In this document: positions 24,376 through 34,909 of the stretch, one piece after another
Layout: each line of letters opens with the position of its first letter
How positions within the stretch are numbered: position 1 is the stretch's first letter
Assembly (NCBI GenBank): GCA_964436765.1
Contig: CAYTEH010000003.1
Coordinates: forward strand, 16,383 to 80,382
Direction: 5' to 3'
DNA: 64,000 bases
Source: CAYTEH01 sp964436765
GTDB taxonomy: Bacteria > Patescibacteriota > Gracilibacteria > Peribacterales > Peribacteraceae
The notes under the pieces: model-generated
Seen by the model: the letters and a program-made list of their open reading frames with translations, nothing else
Told to the model about the DNA's origin: nothing
Databases searched by the model: none
Program-made: the position numbers and the translations under genes

Positions 24376-26172
24376 TTACTGTTGGTCCGGTATGGGCGGC
24401 TGCGGCGGCGTTGCGTTGTGCATCTTGAGAGCTTTTTGGGACTGCTGCGACCCTGGGGGGTTCAGGAGGTCAGGGCCAACGCCGGGCGGGTTATGGCCAG
24501 GCAGTGACACCACGTGGATCACGCGCCGTATTTCTTGCAGTCCATGTTTGAAGATCACGGTGTGTTCAAGAGCCGCGTTCGGTGACAGCCGCACGTTCAC
24601 CGAATCGCCGTTCCTCTCCACGATCAAGGGTCCGACCGTTGTTTCGTTATCACCCTGATGGACGACGGCCTCCTCGTCGTCCACCTGAACCCTTGTATTG
24701 ATATTTTGGTCACTGTCATCGGGCGCGGTGACGACGTACGACACCATTTCATCGGACGCTCTCGTGAGTGTTTGCGGCTCCTGGGGTTCTACGTCGATCT
24801 GGTGTACGGTGATTTGCCGTTCGATAATTGCAGAACTGTTGCGGCGCTGGAAGCTGACCCGTACCGTCCCGGAACGAGGCCCGCCCGTTACCTCCACCTG
24901 GCCGTCCGGCCTGCGTGTGAGAACGACGCGGCTGGGGAATACCGTTGTGCGTCGTGGTTCTGTGCCTGTATCGGGAATGCGCACGATTCGCCCGTCAACA
25001 CGCACAATTGTTTCTTGTGCAGCACGCGGATCAATCGCGGCGTTCTGGGAGGTTATTGTGAAACCCCCTCTTCCTCCTGTGAACATCGATATGTCCGGGC
25101 TGACATTGATCTTCGGGGTTTCAGGAGGCCGTTCGTTTTTCTCCTTCTGCTCTTCTTCCTGCTTTTTCTGTTCCTCCTGTTTTTTCTCCACTTCTTCAGT
25201 CTGCTTCTTTCCCTGCTCCTGCTCGATGGGCGGGGGCGGCGCGCCGTTGAAGTTGAAGACCAGGTTGTCGTGGTCCGTGCGGGACATGGTCCCGACCGCG
25301 TCGGGCTGGTTCGGGCGGTGGATGAGCACGCGTGCGTTGCCAATATTGAGGCCGCGGATCACCTCCGGCGGGAAGCGCACCCACTTCTCTCCGCCGGTGA
25401 GCGGGATATCCGTGCCGCGGATGGCCCTGTTTCCCACCATCAGCGTGATACCGGCATTGGACGGGAGGCGTACTTCGTACCGGATGGGGGCGCTGACCAT
25501 CCCCTGGGTGCCTACGGGCATGCCGCGCGCGTCCACCATGTGCCGGAGCTGGACGCCGTCGGTGTGGACGGTGCGGAGCATCTCGGCGGGGTTCGACGTG
25601 GCGATCTGATCATTCAGTCTTTTGTGTCGTTCCTGGAGCGCGCTGTCGGCGAGCGATTCGAGACCGCTCGGGAGCGTGCCTCCGTTGCGGGCGCGGATCC
25701 GGTCTTCAAGTTGCGCGATCTGGGCCTCGACTCCCGCGTATTCCTGCTGCAGCGCCTGCACGTTATACCCCACGTGCATCGCCACCTGGTCTATCATCTG
25801 CGGCATGCCGCCCTGGCCGGCGGACGCGAGCGTATTGCGCATGTGCGAACCGGCGTCGATGCTATGGCCAACGAGAGAAGCGGAACCTCTGAGATGCTGC
25901 TGCCGCATCCCCAGCTCGGGCCGTCCAAGGGCGCCCTGCGGTGCCGTGATGTCGTTGATGCTTTTGAGCAGCGGTTCGACGTCGCGTCTGTTGAAGGAAG
26001 GATCGACTCTCTCGAGGTGAGTGCAGATCGTCTGCACTCGCTGCACGTACTTCCGCACTCTCTCCTCCACGCGGTCGAACACATGTTGGTTGAGCCCGTT
26101 GCTGTCCAGGTGCGGCATGTACGTCTCACGTCCCGTGAGGCCGGCGCCGATATTGTTCTGACCCAGGCTCAT
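24376..26172 (-). CDS. Hypothetical protein with coiled coil, charged linker and beta-rich C-terminus
   Basis: 598 residues, no recognised family. Residues 25-200 are helical with coiled-coil potential; about 205-310 are beta-rich. A low-complexity Glu/Lys/Gln linker (about 318-350) follows, then two beta-rich stretches (NVSPDISMFTGGRGG; VVLTRRPDGQVEVTGGPRSG). The C-terminus is Pro/Gln-rich. No signal peptide is seen. The start overlaps the stop of the upstream gene in an ATGA (26169-26172), so the two are translationally coupled. Its style matches the giant protein at 27779 and the partial gene at 1-699, suggesting one lineage-specific system (inference). Confidence 0.65.
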   Translation of the reverse strand: MSLGQNNIGAGLTGRETYMPHLDSNGLNQHVFDRVEERVRKYVQRVQTICTHLERVDPSFNRRDVEPLLKSINDITAPQGALGRPELGMRQQHLRGSASLVGHSIDAGSHMRNTLASAGQGGMPQMIDQVAMHVGYNVQALQQEYAGVEAQIAQLEDRIRARNGGTLPSGLESLADSALQERHKRLNDQIATSNPAEMLRTVHTDGVQLRHMVDARGMPVGTQGMVSAPIRYEVRLPSNAGITLMVGNRAIRGTDIPLTGGEKWVRFPPEVIRGLNIGNARVLIHRPNQPDAVGTMSRTDHDNLVFNFNGAPPPPIEQEQGKKQTEEVEKKQEEQKKQEEEQKEKNERPPETPKINVSPDISMFTGGRGGFTITSQNAAIDPRAAQETIVRVDGRIVRIPDTGTEPRRTTVFPSRVVLTRRPDGQVEVTGGPRSGTVRVSFQRRNSSAIIERQITVHQIDVEPQEPQTLTRASDEMVSYVVTAPDDSDQNINTRVQVDDEEAVVHQGDNETTVGPLIVERNGDSVNVRLSPNAALEHTVIFKHGLQEIRRVIHVVSLPGHNPPGVGPDLLNPPGSQQSQKALKMHNATPPQPPIPDQQ

Positions 26173-26483
26173 GCGGGGTTGTGGGAGGAATCGTCATCGA
26201 GGATTTTGTCGGCGGCTTTGTGTTCCTCCTCCTCGATCTTCTGCGTCTTCGCGGCCACGGTCGTTTTGCCGTAGCGGTCCATGGCGGCGATGCCCTCGTC
26301 GAGTTCCTTCGTCATCGTATCGACGATGCCGCCGATGCGGTCGTTGGAACCTTTGAGCGACGCGAGTGTCTGCACGCGTTCGTCATCCGTCATGTGCGGT
26401 GCAAGCTCCATCAGGCGCTTGCGGAGCGCCGGCGGGATCGCCGTCATCGCCTCCACCGCTTTCGCGAATTCCTCGGGAGTCAT
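26169..26483 (-). CDS. Small acidic helical hypothetical protein
   Basis: 104 residues (MTPEEFAKAVEAMTAIPPAL...). Helical throughout with a charged C-terminal half (KIEEEEHKAADK). No recognised family. The frame is open to 26606 but the upstream part is built from a dispersed repeat (26505-26540), so ATG 26483 is preferred. It overlaps the next gene by four bases. Confidence 0.6.
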   Translation of the reverse strand: MTPEEFAKAVEAMTAIPPALRKRLMELAPHMTDDERVQTLASLKGSNDRIGGIVDTMTKELDEGIAAMDRYGKTTVAAKTQKIEEEEHKAADKILDDDSSHNPA

Positions 26484-26504
26484 ATAGATGTGGGTATGAC
26501 CGCG

Positions 26505-26540
26505 GCGTAGTCCTGAGCTTGTCGAAGGACGAAGCCGGGT
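26505..26540. repeat. TCCTGAGCTTGTCGAAGGA repeat unit
   Basis: AGTCCTGAGCTTGTCGAAGGACG is a near-palindromic unit; the same words occur at 55905-55928, 59275-59292 and 37785-37800. Confidence 0.55.
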
Positions 26541-26689
26541 ATCAGGACAGTATGCCAGATTTTCTGTACATTTGCAAATTGGAATATTTACGTGGTCAGT
26601 GGTCAAGATTTCCTTCTCTGAATATGGGAAGTCTGGTAGAATGTTTTGATTTCTGTACTTTTGAATCGCGCTCCCCTACCCTCTGTCTC

Positions 26690-27115
26690 ATGCCCAGCAT
26701 CCACCTCACAAAGGAAGAGCAGAAAAAATTCGCGCCGTACCAGGCGATGTTGCCCAAGGGTTGGGACGTGCAGCAGGAGACGTTGACGTTTGACGATTCG
26801 CGCGAGAAACATGCCGCGCGCATCCGCAACCTGCACATCACGTACAAACCCTTACTCGAGGCCATGCGCAAGGCGCAGGCGATCGGCAAGACGGACGACC
26901 TCATCGCGCTTTCCGCGACCATCGATCTTTCCAAGGTCCCCGAGAGCGAACTCCTCGAACTCTATTTTGCGATGGGTCCCAAAGCCTTCACCGATGTCCT
27001 CGCCATGATGCTGGCACAGGGCCTCAAAGATGAAAAAGACATGCTGGTGTTCGTGTCCGACGCGATCATCCGTCACAAGCTGCTTGAATCCATGAATCTT
27101 CCTCCCCGCTACTAA
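26690..27115 (+). CDS. Hypothetical protein
   Basis: 141 residues, helical, no recognised family. The frame is open far upstream, but TACCCT (26677-26682) ends 7 nt before ATG 26690, giving a clean leaderless start. It heads a plus-strand run with the 205-residue protein and the giant protein (spacings 15 and 30 nt). Confidence 0.65.
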   Translation: MPSIHLTKEEQKKFAPYQAMLPKGWDVQQETLTFDDSREKHAARIRNLHITYKPLLEAMRKAQAIGKTDDLIALSATIDLSKVPESELLELYFAMGPKAFTDVLAMMLAQGLKDEKDMLVFVSDAIIRHKLLESMNLPPRY

Positions 27116-27130
27116 GCTTCTCCCTTTTTT

Positions 27131-27748
27131 ATGGTTCGAAACGATCAATCTGCAGGCTCGGAAACAAGGAACATGCAGGCGCCCGAAGTCACGACGACGC
27201 AGGAGCTGAATGCACTCAGGGAACAGGCCGAGCGCGATGGTGTGGCGAGTCTTTCTGAGAAAGGCCGCGAAGACCTCAATACCGATGTACAGAAGAGCAC
27301 CTTCATGGACTCCATGAAAAGCGTAGGCAAAACGGCGTGGAACATCGTGACGGCCCCCGTCGAGCTTCCGGCCAAAGGAGTAGAGTGGGCCACGATGAAG
27401 GCGACCGGAAGCGAGACAGCCGCGACCACGGCCAAGTGGCTGACGCGCGCGGGCATGGTGGCACTCTACGGATACCTTGCCTGGCCCTATATTTCGGGCT
27501 ACCTCGGTGAGGGCTTTGCCAATATCGGCGGGCAGGCTGGGAACGCAGTTGGCGACGGTATCGCCACTGAGGTGGGAGGCGCGGGCGCGACCTCTCCGGT
27601 GAACCCGCTCGGACCCTACAGCAACCTCCCCGTCGAAGCCCCCGTCACACCCATCGGCGGCGGCGGAGCGCTCGAATCGATTCCTCCTGCGATCAGCCCC
27701 GGCGGGGGCGGGGGTATGCCGTTGCCCGATCCGCTCATAGAAGGATAA
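27131..27748 (+). CDS. Hypothetical protein with one membrane segment and Gly/Pro-rich tail
   Basis: 205 residues, no recognised family. The N-terminal 75 residues are charged and helical. A weakly hydrophobic stretch (about 105-130: MVALYGYLAWPYISGYLGEG) may be a membrane segment. The last 65 residues are Gly/Pro-rich with a GGGGALESIPPAISPGGGGG linker. It lies 30 nt upstream of the giant gene and is probably cotranscribed. No signal peptide. Confidence 0.62.
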   Translation: MVRNDQSAGSETRNMQAPEVTTTQELNALREQAERDGVASLSEKGREDLNTDVQKSTFMDSMKSVGKTAWNIVTAPVELPAKGVEWATMKATGSETAATTAKWLTRAGMVALYGYLAWPYISGYLGEGFANIGGQAGNAVGDGIATEVGGAGATSPVNPLGPYSNLPVEAPVTPIGGGGALESIPPAISPGGGGGMPLPDPLIEG

Positions 27749-27778
27749 AACAACCGGACTCCAATACACATATACACA

Positions 27779-30700
27779 ATGCCTCCCGAACAACACTCTC
27801 CCGAACGGCAGATCCTGCGGTGGAACCGTCCTCTCAACGCGCAGGATGAGAAGCGCGTGAAGGAGCAGAACGAATTCATCCGAAACGACGCGTCCATCAG
27901 CCCGATCCATTCCCAGGTCGAGCAGCTGAACGCGCTCACGGGGAATGCGTCGCTTGCCCGCGCCTTCACCGACCGCTACCTGCCGCTCCATGCGGACGTC
28001 CCGAACGGACTGACGCCGCAGCAGCACGCGGAGCGGTGGTCATCGCCCGAGTACTCGGTCAATTTTTACGATGCCGCCACGGCCCATTTACTGATCGCTG
28101 AAGCGTCGCGACTGGAGCAGGAGGAACGAAAACCCGTTGCCCAGCGCCGCCTGGAGGGCGCATTTGTACGTCTGGAGCTCGCGCGGCAAATCGAGCGCGT
28201 GCAACAGTCCGTGGAAGCGCTCCGCAAACAGAATTCGCCCCGTCTTGCCGATGCCGAGCAGCTGCTTGCGCGCATGTCGCGCGTCGCCCAGTGGTTTCAG
28301 AAGAACAGGGAACCGGGAGCCACCCAAGTGCGCAGCCAGGTCGTGCAGTATCTTTCGCAGGTCAATACCGACCGGCCCGGTCCGAACGGACGGCCGCGCC
28401 TGAATCTGCAGGGCCTCACGCAGGCTGCGACGACGGAGGCGCTTGCGCGTGAAGTGTACCGGCTCAACCCGCGGATGCCGCTCTCGACCCGTGGCCTCAA
28501 TACCGTCCGGGTCCTGCTGCGTGAACTGAACCGCCTCCGCTCCGTTCCGGGGCAGGCGGGGCCACTCCTGCCGCAGATGGTCGCTATCCTTCAATTCGAA
28601 GGGATTCCCGCGCAGGAACTGTTCGATGACCCGACTCGCGTCACGGTCGCCCAGTTGCAGGCCGCGGTGTTCCGGCAGATGGAAGTGCTGGGCTTCGACG
28701 TCCGCGCACTGGAGAACGAGGAGCGGCAGCTGACGCATTGGGAGACATCGCTCCTGCTGGGGAATATCACGAGCTTCACGCTTCTCCGGCGGCTCGAGGC
28801 GACGCCCGGCCTCACGGCCGCGACCAACGATATGCGCCGCCTGCACACGCTCTCGCTGATGGTCTGGAGCGATGCCGAGCGGTTCATCGAGTTCGCGGAC
28901 CGTTACCAGGAACTGGTGGTGAAGCGGCGCATCGAGCTGAACCCGCAGAACCAGAACCACCCGGCGCACGAGCTCCTGCGCCAGCGCCGCAACGCGGGCG
29001 AAGAGCTCCGTTTGCAGAACACGCTCCGGAGCCTCAACGCGATCCTCCCCCATTTGCAGTTTTTCTATAACTTCCAGTACCTGATCGAAGACGCATTGCC
29101 CGCTGAAGACCGCCATGTCCGCCAGTGGGATCACCTGATCGACCGCAAGACCCAGCAGCTCGAAGCCATGCGCAAGACGGTCGCCGGGCTCGGGGGCATG
29201 CCCGAGGAACTCAAGAAAATCCAGCAGTCGATCGCGACGCTCGAGCAGGAACTCAAGCAGATGCGCGTGACGCGCGAACAGGCCTCGGGCACCACAGAAG
29301 CCGGGCAGAAAGCCGTGAAAGCCAACGAGGAAACGCGCAAGAAGGCGCAGAGCGCCATCCGCGAGGGGTTGCAGCAGAACGGCATTGTCCCGGAGCCCGA
29401 TCCGGTTCCAGGCAGCGTGGAGTCTATGATCCGTTCCGCACGCGATCTCGCGACGGCGGTGATTCCCCCACCCCGGCGCAACACCACGCAGGCTCAGGGG
29501 GATGCTTTGTTCAAGCAACAGGAGGAAAACCACAAGGCGGTCGTCGAGGCGCAGGCCGTGCTTCTCAAGCTGCTCCCGACGCTGGATACGGAACAGAACC
29601 GCAAAGCGGGCGTCCCGCGCGACCAGCGGGGCGAACTCATCCGGGCCGTCAACTCCGTGCAATGGCGTGTCCTCCTTCGGCTTCGCTATGACCTCGGCTC
29701 GTCCACCAACCCCGAAGTGCATCCCGTAGGCCGTATTCCGGGTGTGCGCGAGGCCGCGGCGGAATTCATGCCGGAGTGGCTTCGCAAGCTCGCGGGCCCC
29801 CCTGCTCCTCCCGATCCGATGCGGCCAAATGTGCGGCAGACCGATATCCAGTCGCAATTGCCGGCGGGGATGTTCTATAACCTTCTCGGCCGCGACATGG
29901 AAGCCGCGCAGCGCGAGCTCGCGAACGTGCGCGATATCACGCCACAGCGTGCGGCCGATCTCGTGCAGGCGTACCTGAACAACGTCGACGTGTTCCGGCA
30001 GTCACGCCGCAGCAGCATGCGCCGCAGCCTCCGCCACGTGGGCGTCGCTGGTCTTCGCGGGCTCCGTCCCGACGCCGATCTCGCATCCCCGCTTGCCCCC
30101 GCGCAGGTGATCTCGCTCTTCACCATGCACCCGGATGGGCCTGCCACCGTGAACAACGCGATGCGCGAATTCCTCACGAAGACCGACCGCGAGCACGTGG
30201 ACATGGCCATCACCGATTTCCGCACCTTCCACGAACGGGGCATCGAGACCTACACGCAGCTGATGCTCGATGTCGCTCTGCAGCTGAACGAAGACGGCAT
30301 TTATGTGGAACATGTCCTGCAGGTGATCACGCAGGCCGAGATGGGGCTGAGCCGCAGGCTCGGCGCGATACAGACGGGCATGGCGATCGCGAGCCCGTAC
30401 CTCGGTATTCCCTACCTCATCGCGCAGGGGACGGGAGCCATCCCGCGCCCGTCCGCCGATCAGATCAAAGCGATCCAGGAAGCGCTCAAGCGCATCGAGG
30501 AATACAGGAAGCCCTTTCAAACGGCTATCGAGACGCAACGCAAAGAGAGTGAACAACTGCAAAAACTTCTCAAGGAACTGCAGGCGGCTCGGAAAATTCT
30601 CGACGAGCGCGCGAACGCGATTCTCACAAGCGAACAGACGATCGAGAAGCGGCAGAAAGAGGACGAAGAGGCTCTCAAAAAGGCCCGTCAGGGCAACATG

Positions 30701-33700
30701 GCTCCGGCGGCGCTGCAGGCGCTTCAGAAGACGCAGGGCGACCGCATGCGGCCGCTCGTGGAAGGGCACACGAAGCTGTCCGAATCGTACCTGAAGTCAC
30801 TCGGCGAATTTATCGCGATCGGTACACGGATCGAGTCCGCATTGGACGAGGGACTGGATCCGCGTGCCGGCAACGTGATGGCGTACAGCCTTCAGAACGT
30901 CATGATGGCGCAGGCGCCCTCCTTTGGATTGATGATGTTCGAATACGGCTTCGTCACCTTACTTGGCGTCGGCGCGGTCAACCCGCTCATCGGCGCGGCG
31001 TTCCGTTCGGCAGGGTACGGGTTCCAGGGCAATCCGCTCGGCCTGGTTCCGAATTCAACCGCCCGTCTTTTGGGCGGGTACCTCCGCAACATCGTCAACG
31101 GCCATGCCGGACCTATCCACGCGGCCTGGGACATCAGTACGGGCTTCATCGGCGAAGTGGCGAACGACCTCCGCGCCGGAACCTTCCTGCGCAGCGGCGC
31201 GGCGGGAGTGGAGCTGGGCCAGACCATCCGCGGACCCATTCAGGAGTTCCGCACGCTCATGCAGTTGAGGCAGGCAGGTACGCTCAATCCGACCCAGCTG
31301 AAAAGACTGCGTGAGTTGCAGCAGTTCTGCCGCAGCTTCCTGCGCACTGCCGATCAGAACACGCGCATCGCGTTTGCCGCGGAGGTTCTGAACGTCCGTG
31401 CCGCTTCCATCACCCGGGTGCAGATCGAGGCCATCGTCCAGGCGCATTCCATCCGTCCCCTCGGTGCGAACGGGGCGTACACGTCCGTGCAAATCATGCA
31501 AAAAAGCCGCATCCTGACGAACGCAGGTTTCACCCAGGGTCAGGCGAACAGCCTGATCATGTCCTGGGTCACGGGTGCCGGTCCGTCGGAAGGTGTCGCC
31601 GCAGGCGCGCAGGGGGCCGCACATTTCAGTCCCTTGGGGCGTGCTCTGGGGTACGGGGCGCACGGCGCGTCCGCACTGCTCTATGGGTACGGCGTCTATG
31701 CGAACTCGATGGAAGCCGCCGACGAGCACATCACCGTGGAACAACTGCGATCCAACCTGATCCAGATCCTCACGAAGATGGGCTTCACGCAGGTGTCGCG
31801 ACGCCCGGGCACGTACCAGCGCGGGAACGTGACCATCGACGTGGAAGACACCATCAGTCATTCCCGCCGGAACGCGGCCATCGCCCGTGCCGTGTTTGAC
31901 GGGGCGGGGTTTGCCATCGAGGCCGCCATCCTTGCGGCGGGCGCCGCCGGTGGGCCCGTCGGCCTACTCATCAGCGCGGGAGTCGCGGCCGTCGTGCTCA
32001 CCGTACACGTGACCGCCGATACGCTGGCCCTCCGCGCAGACTATGCGTCCATCGAGACCGCGCACCCGATGATCCTGGCCATGATGGGCACGGGCATCGT
32101 GAACCGTAGCGCCGAAGACCTGCTGGAACATTCCTTCAACGACATTTTCCTCGCGGAGACGAGCGAGACCGTGAAGCAAAAACTGTTGTACTGCATCTAC
32201 GTCCGGGAATTGCAGAAGCAGGGGAAGTTCCAGGAGCTGTTCAGCGCCACGCAGACGCTGCTCCTTTCGCGAGAGATGCTGAGCGGGGCGTCGGCGAATC
32301 CCTCGCCCGTCGAAGTGTATCAGGAAATCTATGATGCCTTCATCGCGAACGTCATCCCGCTCTACAAGGCCCAGCACCTCGTCTCGGGCGTCGGGTTCAA
32401 CCGCGGGTTCATCAACAGGCACGGACGTCTACACACAGCCGGCAGCAACGTCGCGCGCGGGCTCGTGCCGGGTGGGATCCAGGGTCCCGTGAACCAGATC
32501 GCCCTGTGGAACGAGATCATCGGCGACAACGCCGACCGGCGCGCGCTCGTGCGCTCCATCACCGCCCGCAATCTCGGCAATGCGACCGTGTGGCACCTGG
32601 AAGACGCGACGGAGCAGGCGTACCTGAATCTGCTGGCGCTCTCGCGCCGCACGAACCTGAGCCCGCAGCAGGCGGAGCAGGTTCAGTCGCTTATTACGAT
32701 GCTCGGCACGCAGACCGTACAGGGCAGGCGCCTGGCGGACGACCGGGAAGAAATCGAGCGTAACCAGGCCAACGCCGACGGTGTGGCGCAGTCGCGCTCG
32801 TCGCTGTTCCTCGCGCAGGTGCGGACCGCGTGGAACGGCCTCGGCGACGGCGATACGGCCCAGAGCCTGCGCAAAGCCGGCCGGCAGCCGTTCCGCATCG
32901 ATGTCTCCGGCATCCGGGGCATGAGCGTCACGCATCTCGACCTCTCGACGGCCCTTACGTTCGGCGTCGAGCGCCGGCAGTTCATGCTGGCGGAATTCGA
33001 CGCTCTGCATGACGCCCAGGTGCCTGCGGCGTTCCGGCTGGGATCCACTCCCCTTGCGCCGTTCACGAGTCCCCTCACGGAACCTCCGCCGATGTTCGCC
33101 GATCATGAGCGCGACCTGCGCGCGGGACTCGACGCGATCGGAAAAAACAGGCAGGAGCTCACGAAGCAGTACGAGGACCTGCGCAAAGCGTACCTCGCGT
33201 GGGAGGGGTCTCCGACGAGAAGCCCTGATACCGCGCTACTGCTCTCGCAGGGGTTCAGCCTGCTCCGTCAGCGTTTGTTCCTCTACGCCGACGCCGTCCG
33301 CGAGTACGCGCAGGCATCTGCGACGTATCTGAAGGAAACGAACGAACTGGTGAAGCGCAATGCCGAAAACAGGAACACCGTTCTCGGTGGATCGGCACGC
33401 CGCATCCAGCTGTGGAACGCCGATGCATATCAGACGTACGCGGGCGAGTTTCCGCGGAACTGGGAGCGCCCGCCCACGGTGTTGACCCGGGATATCGCCA
33501 GGCAGGGTCCGGCGGCAGCGCGCGATAGCCAGATGGTCATGGAATTCCTCAGTGCCGCCGACGACCGCTACGGTTCCAACTTCGGCCGCAACGACGTCAT
33601 GAGCGTGATGATCCAGAAGATCGTCGCGGGCCAGGGTACCCCGGACGAGACCGCCACATACATGGCGACGTACGTGCTGCGGAATCCCTCCACCGGCGCG

Positions 33701-34909
33701 CGGTCGCGGCTCTACACGCAGACGGCCACCTGGAAAACATCCGAATCCCTGCCCACGCTGGGCATCGTGGCGCCTGCGGGAGAAGCGGACATGTCGATCG
33801 AGGGGGCCAACAGCAGCCCGCGTCATCTCGCGATGGAAGCATTTGCCCGCCGGGTCAATCAAATTGCCGCGCCCCTCCGTGTCTCCACCCGTTCGCGGAT
33901 CGGCGGTTTCCGTATCGAGCTGGAACTGCCCACTGTCGCTCCGGGGGCCGAGCGGCATGCCCGCAGTTACTTCGGCACAGTCTTCGCGGGGCTCGGACCC
34001 GTCGAGATAGGCAGGCAAGGCGGATCCCTCATCGCCAGCCTTCCCCTCTCCGCCATTTCGGAATACGGAACGATCCTCGATAACCTTGAGCAGCGCCTCA
34101 TCAATACCGAAGGCTCGGCGCTCCTGCGCAGGGACTTGGGGCGCGATCAGTTCGTGAAAGGCGCGCTCCTCACCCTCGCACACACCCTCTTCGACCGGTC
34201 GCTGCCGTCCCTCAATCGCGATTTGGAAGAGCAGCTGGACAAATTCGCGGGCTCAAACGCGTTCGCCGCCGACGTCGCCTCCGTCACGCAGTACATCGTC
34301 AAAGGCCTCCGGGCCCGGCCGCAGGCGGAACTGCACCTGACACCGCAGGGTGATCTCATGATTGGTCAGGTGACCGTACTCGCCGGGTGGCAGGGTGCTC
34401 TCGAACGCGACCCGATGGCCGCGGCGCTGCAGCTTGCCCGCGTGTCCGGCAGGGATGCGCTTCTTGCGACGAACGTTCCCAACCAGCTTGGCTCGGCGCT
34501 CACGCAATTCGGCCGGTTCTACGCCTACGATCAGCTGCCGATCCCCGATTTTGAAGCCGAGCGGAAACAATCGCAGGAGAAGACCGCAAAAATGACGGAA
34601 AACCAGGGACGCGTCATCAGCGCCTGGCCCGCGGACAACGCGACCGTCACGCGCGTCATCGAGGTGACTGGCGAGACTCTCCGTCTCGAGCTGCCCGCTG
34701 GTGAATACCACGTCGAAACACATGCGCTCCAGAGTTACGACTCGCCAGCCGTGTGGACCGAAGGCCCCCGCACGAGCCAGTCCACGGTCCGCGACGGTTT
34801 CACGTGGCAGGAATCGCACAACGGACAGAGTAACGCGGGCCTCATCCGCGTCTGGCGCGGAAGCACACGCCAGGGCGAGCCGGTGGCCCGATTCTTCATC
34901 ATGAACTGA
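27779..34909 (+). CDS. Giant 2376-residue protein of unknown function
   Basis: The longest gene here, 11% of the window, in one unbroken frame. No signal peptide. The first 850 residues are almost wholly helical, with coiled-coil stretches (about 440-520) and few cysteines. Hydrophobic patches occur near residues 865-890, 1045-1100, 1280-1310 and 1370-1425 (GFAIEAAILAAGAAGGPVGL), some long enough to span or insert in a membrane. Helical segments with high Gln/Arg content follow to about 1950. The final 130 residues look beta-rich. Long CPR proteins of this sort are often thought to be surface or host-contact factors, but nothing here proves export. The codon usage matches neighbours, arguing against recent transfer. 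Confidence 0.72.
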   Translation: MPPEQHSPERQILRWNRPLNAQDEKRVKEQNEFIRNDASISPIHSQVEQLNALTGNASLARAFTDRYLPLHADVPNGLTPQQHAERWSSPEYSVNFYDAATAHLLIAEASRLEQEERKPVAQRRLEGAFVRLELARQIERVQQSVEALRKQNSPRLADAEQLLARMSRVAQWFQKNREPGATQVRSQVVQYLSQVNTDRPGPNGRPRLNLQGLTQAATTEALAREVYRLNPRMPLSTRGLNTVRVLLRELNRLRSVPGQAGPLLPQMVAILQFEGIPAQELFDDPTRVTVAQLQAAVFRQMEVLGFDVRALENEERQLTHWETSLLLGNITSFTLLRRLEATPGLTAATNDMRRLHTLSLMVWSDAERFIEFADRYQELVVKRRIELNPQNQNHPAHELLRQRRNAGEELRLQNTLRSLNAILPHLQFFYNFQYLIEDALPAEDRHVRQWDHLIDRKTQQLEAMRKTVAGLGGMPEELKKIQQSIATLEQELKQMRVTREQASGTTEAGQKAVKANEETRKKAQSAIREGLQQNGIVPEPDPVPGSVESMIRSARDLATAVIPPPRRNTTQAQGDALFKQQEENHKAVVEAQAVLLKLLPTLDTEQNRKAGVPRDQRGELIRAVNSVQWRVLLRLRYDLGSSTNPEVHPVGRIPGVREAAAEFMPEWLRKLAGPPAPPDPMRPNVRQTDIQSQLPAGMFYNLLGRDMEAAQRELANVRDITPQRAADLVQAYLNNVDVFRQSRRSSMRRSLRHVGVAGLRGLRPDADLASPLAPAQVISLFTMHPDGPATVNNAMREFLTKTDREHVDMAITDFRTFHERGIETYTQLMLDVALQLNEDGIYVEHVLQVITQAEMGLSRRLGAIQTGMAIASPYLGIPYLIAQGTGAIPRPSADQIKAIQEALKRIEEYRKPFQTAIETQRKESEQLQKLLKELQAARKILDERANAILTSEQTIEKRQKEDEEALKKARQGNMAPAALQALQKTQGDRMRPLVEGHTKLSESYLKSLGEFIAIGTRIESALDEGLDPRAGNVMAYSLQNVMMAQAPSFGLMMFEYGFVTLLGVGAVNPLIGAAFRSAGYGFQGNPLGLVPNSTARLLGGYLRNIVNGHAGPIHAAWDISTGFIGEVANDLRAGTFLRSGAAGVELGQTIRGPIQEFRTLMQLRQAGTLNPTQLKRLRELQQFCRSFLRTADQNTRIAFAAEVLNVRAASITRVQIEAIVQAHSIRPLGANGAYTSVQIMQKSRILTNAGFTQGQANSLIMSWVTGAGPSEGVAAGAQGAAHFSPLGRALGYGAHGASALLYGYGVYANSMEAADEHITVEQLRSNLIQILTKMGFTQVSRRPGTYQRGNVTIDVEDTISHSRRNAAIARAVFDGAGFAIEAAILAAGAAGGPVGLLISAGVAAVVLTVHVTADTLALRADYASIETAHPMILAMMGTGIVNRSAEDLLEHSFNDIFLAETSETVKQKLLYCIYVRELQKQGKFQELFSATQTLLLSREMLSGASANPSPVEVYQEIYDAFIANVIPLYKAQHLVSGVGFNRGFINRHGRLHTAGSNVARGLVPGGIQGPVNQIALWNEIIGDNADRRALVRSITARNLGNATVWHLEDATEQAYLNLLALSRRTNLSPQQAEQVQSLITMLGTQTVQGRRLADDREEIERNQANADGVAQSRSSLFLAQVRTAWNGLGDGDTAQSLRKAGRQPFRIDVSGIRGMSVTHLDLSTALTFGVERRQFMLAEFDALHDAQVPAAFRLGSTPLAPFTSPLTEPPPMFADHERDLRAGLDAIGKNRQELTKQYEDLRKAYLAWEGSPTRSPDTALLLSQGFSLLRQRLFLYADAVREYAQASATYLKETNELVKRNAENRNTVLGGSARRIQLWNADAYQTYAGEFPRNWERPPTVLTRDIARQGPAAARDSQMVMEFLSAADDRYGSNFGRNDVMSVMIQKIVAGQGTPDETATYMATYVLRNPSTGARSRLYTQTATWKTSESLPTLGIVAPAGEADMSIEGANSSPRHLAMEAFARRVNQIAAPLRVSTRSRIGGFRIELELPTVAPGAERHARSYFGTVFAGLGPVEIGRQGGSLIASLPLSAISEYGTILDNLEQRLINTEGSALLRRDLGRDQFVKGALLTLAHTLFDRSLPSLNRDLEEQLDKFAGSNAFAADVASVTQYIVKGLRARPQAELHLTPQGDLMIGQVTVLAGWQGALERDPMAAALQLARVSGRDALLATNVPNQLGSALTQFGRFYAYDQLPIPDFEAERKQSQEKTAKMTENQGRVISAWPADNATVTRVIEVTGETLRLELPAGEYHVETHALQSYDSPAVWTEGPRTSQSTVRDGFTWQESHNGQSNAGLIRVWRGSTRQGEPVARFFIMN

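Noticed and set aside
24658..26274. 538-codon plus-strand frame antisense to the 598-residue protein
   Set aside because: Composition is typical of antisense frames in GC-rich DNA, with no start signal; the minus-strand gene is translationally coupled to its neighbour.
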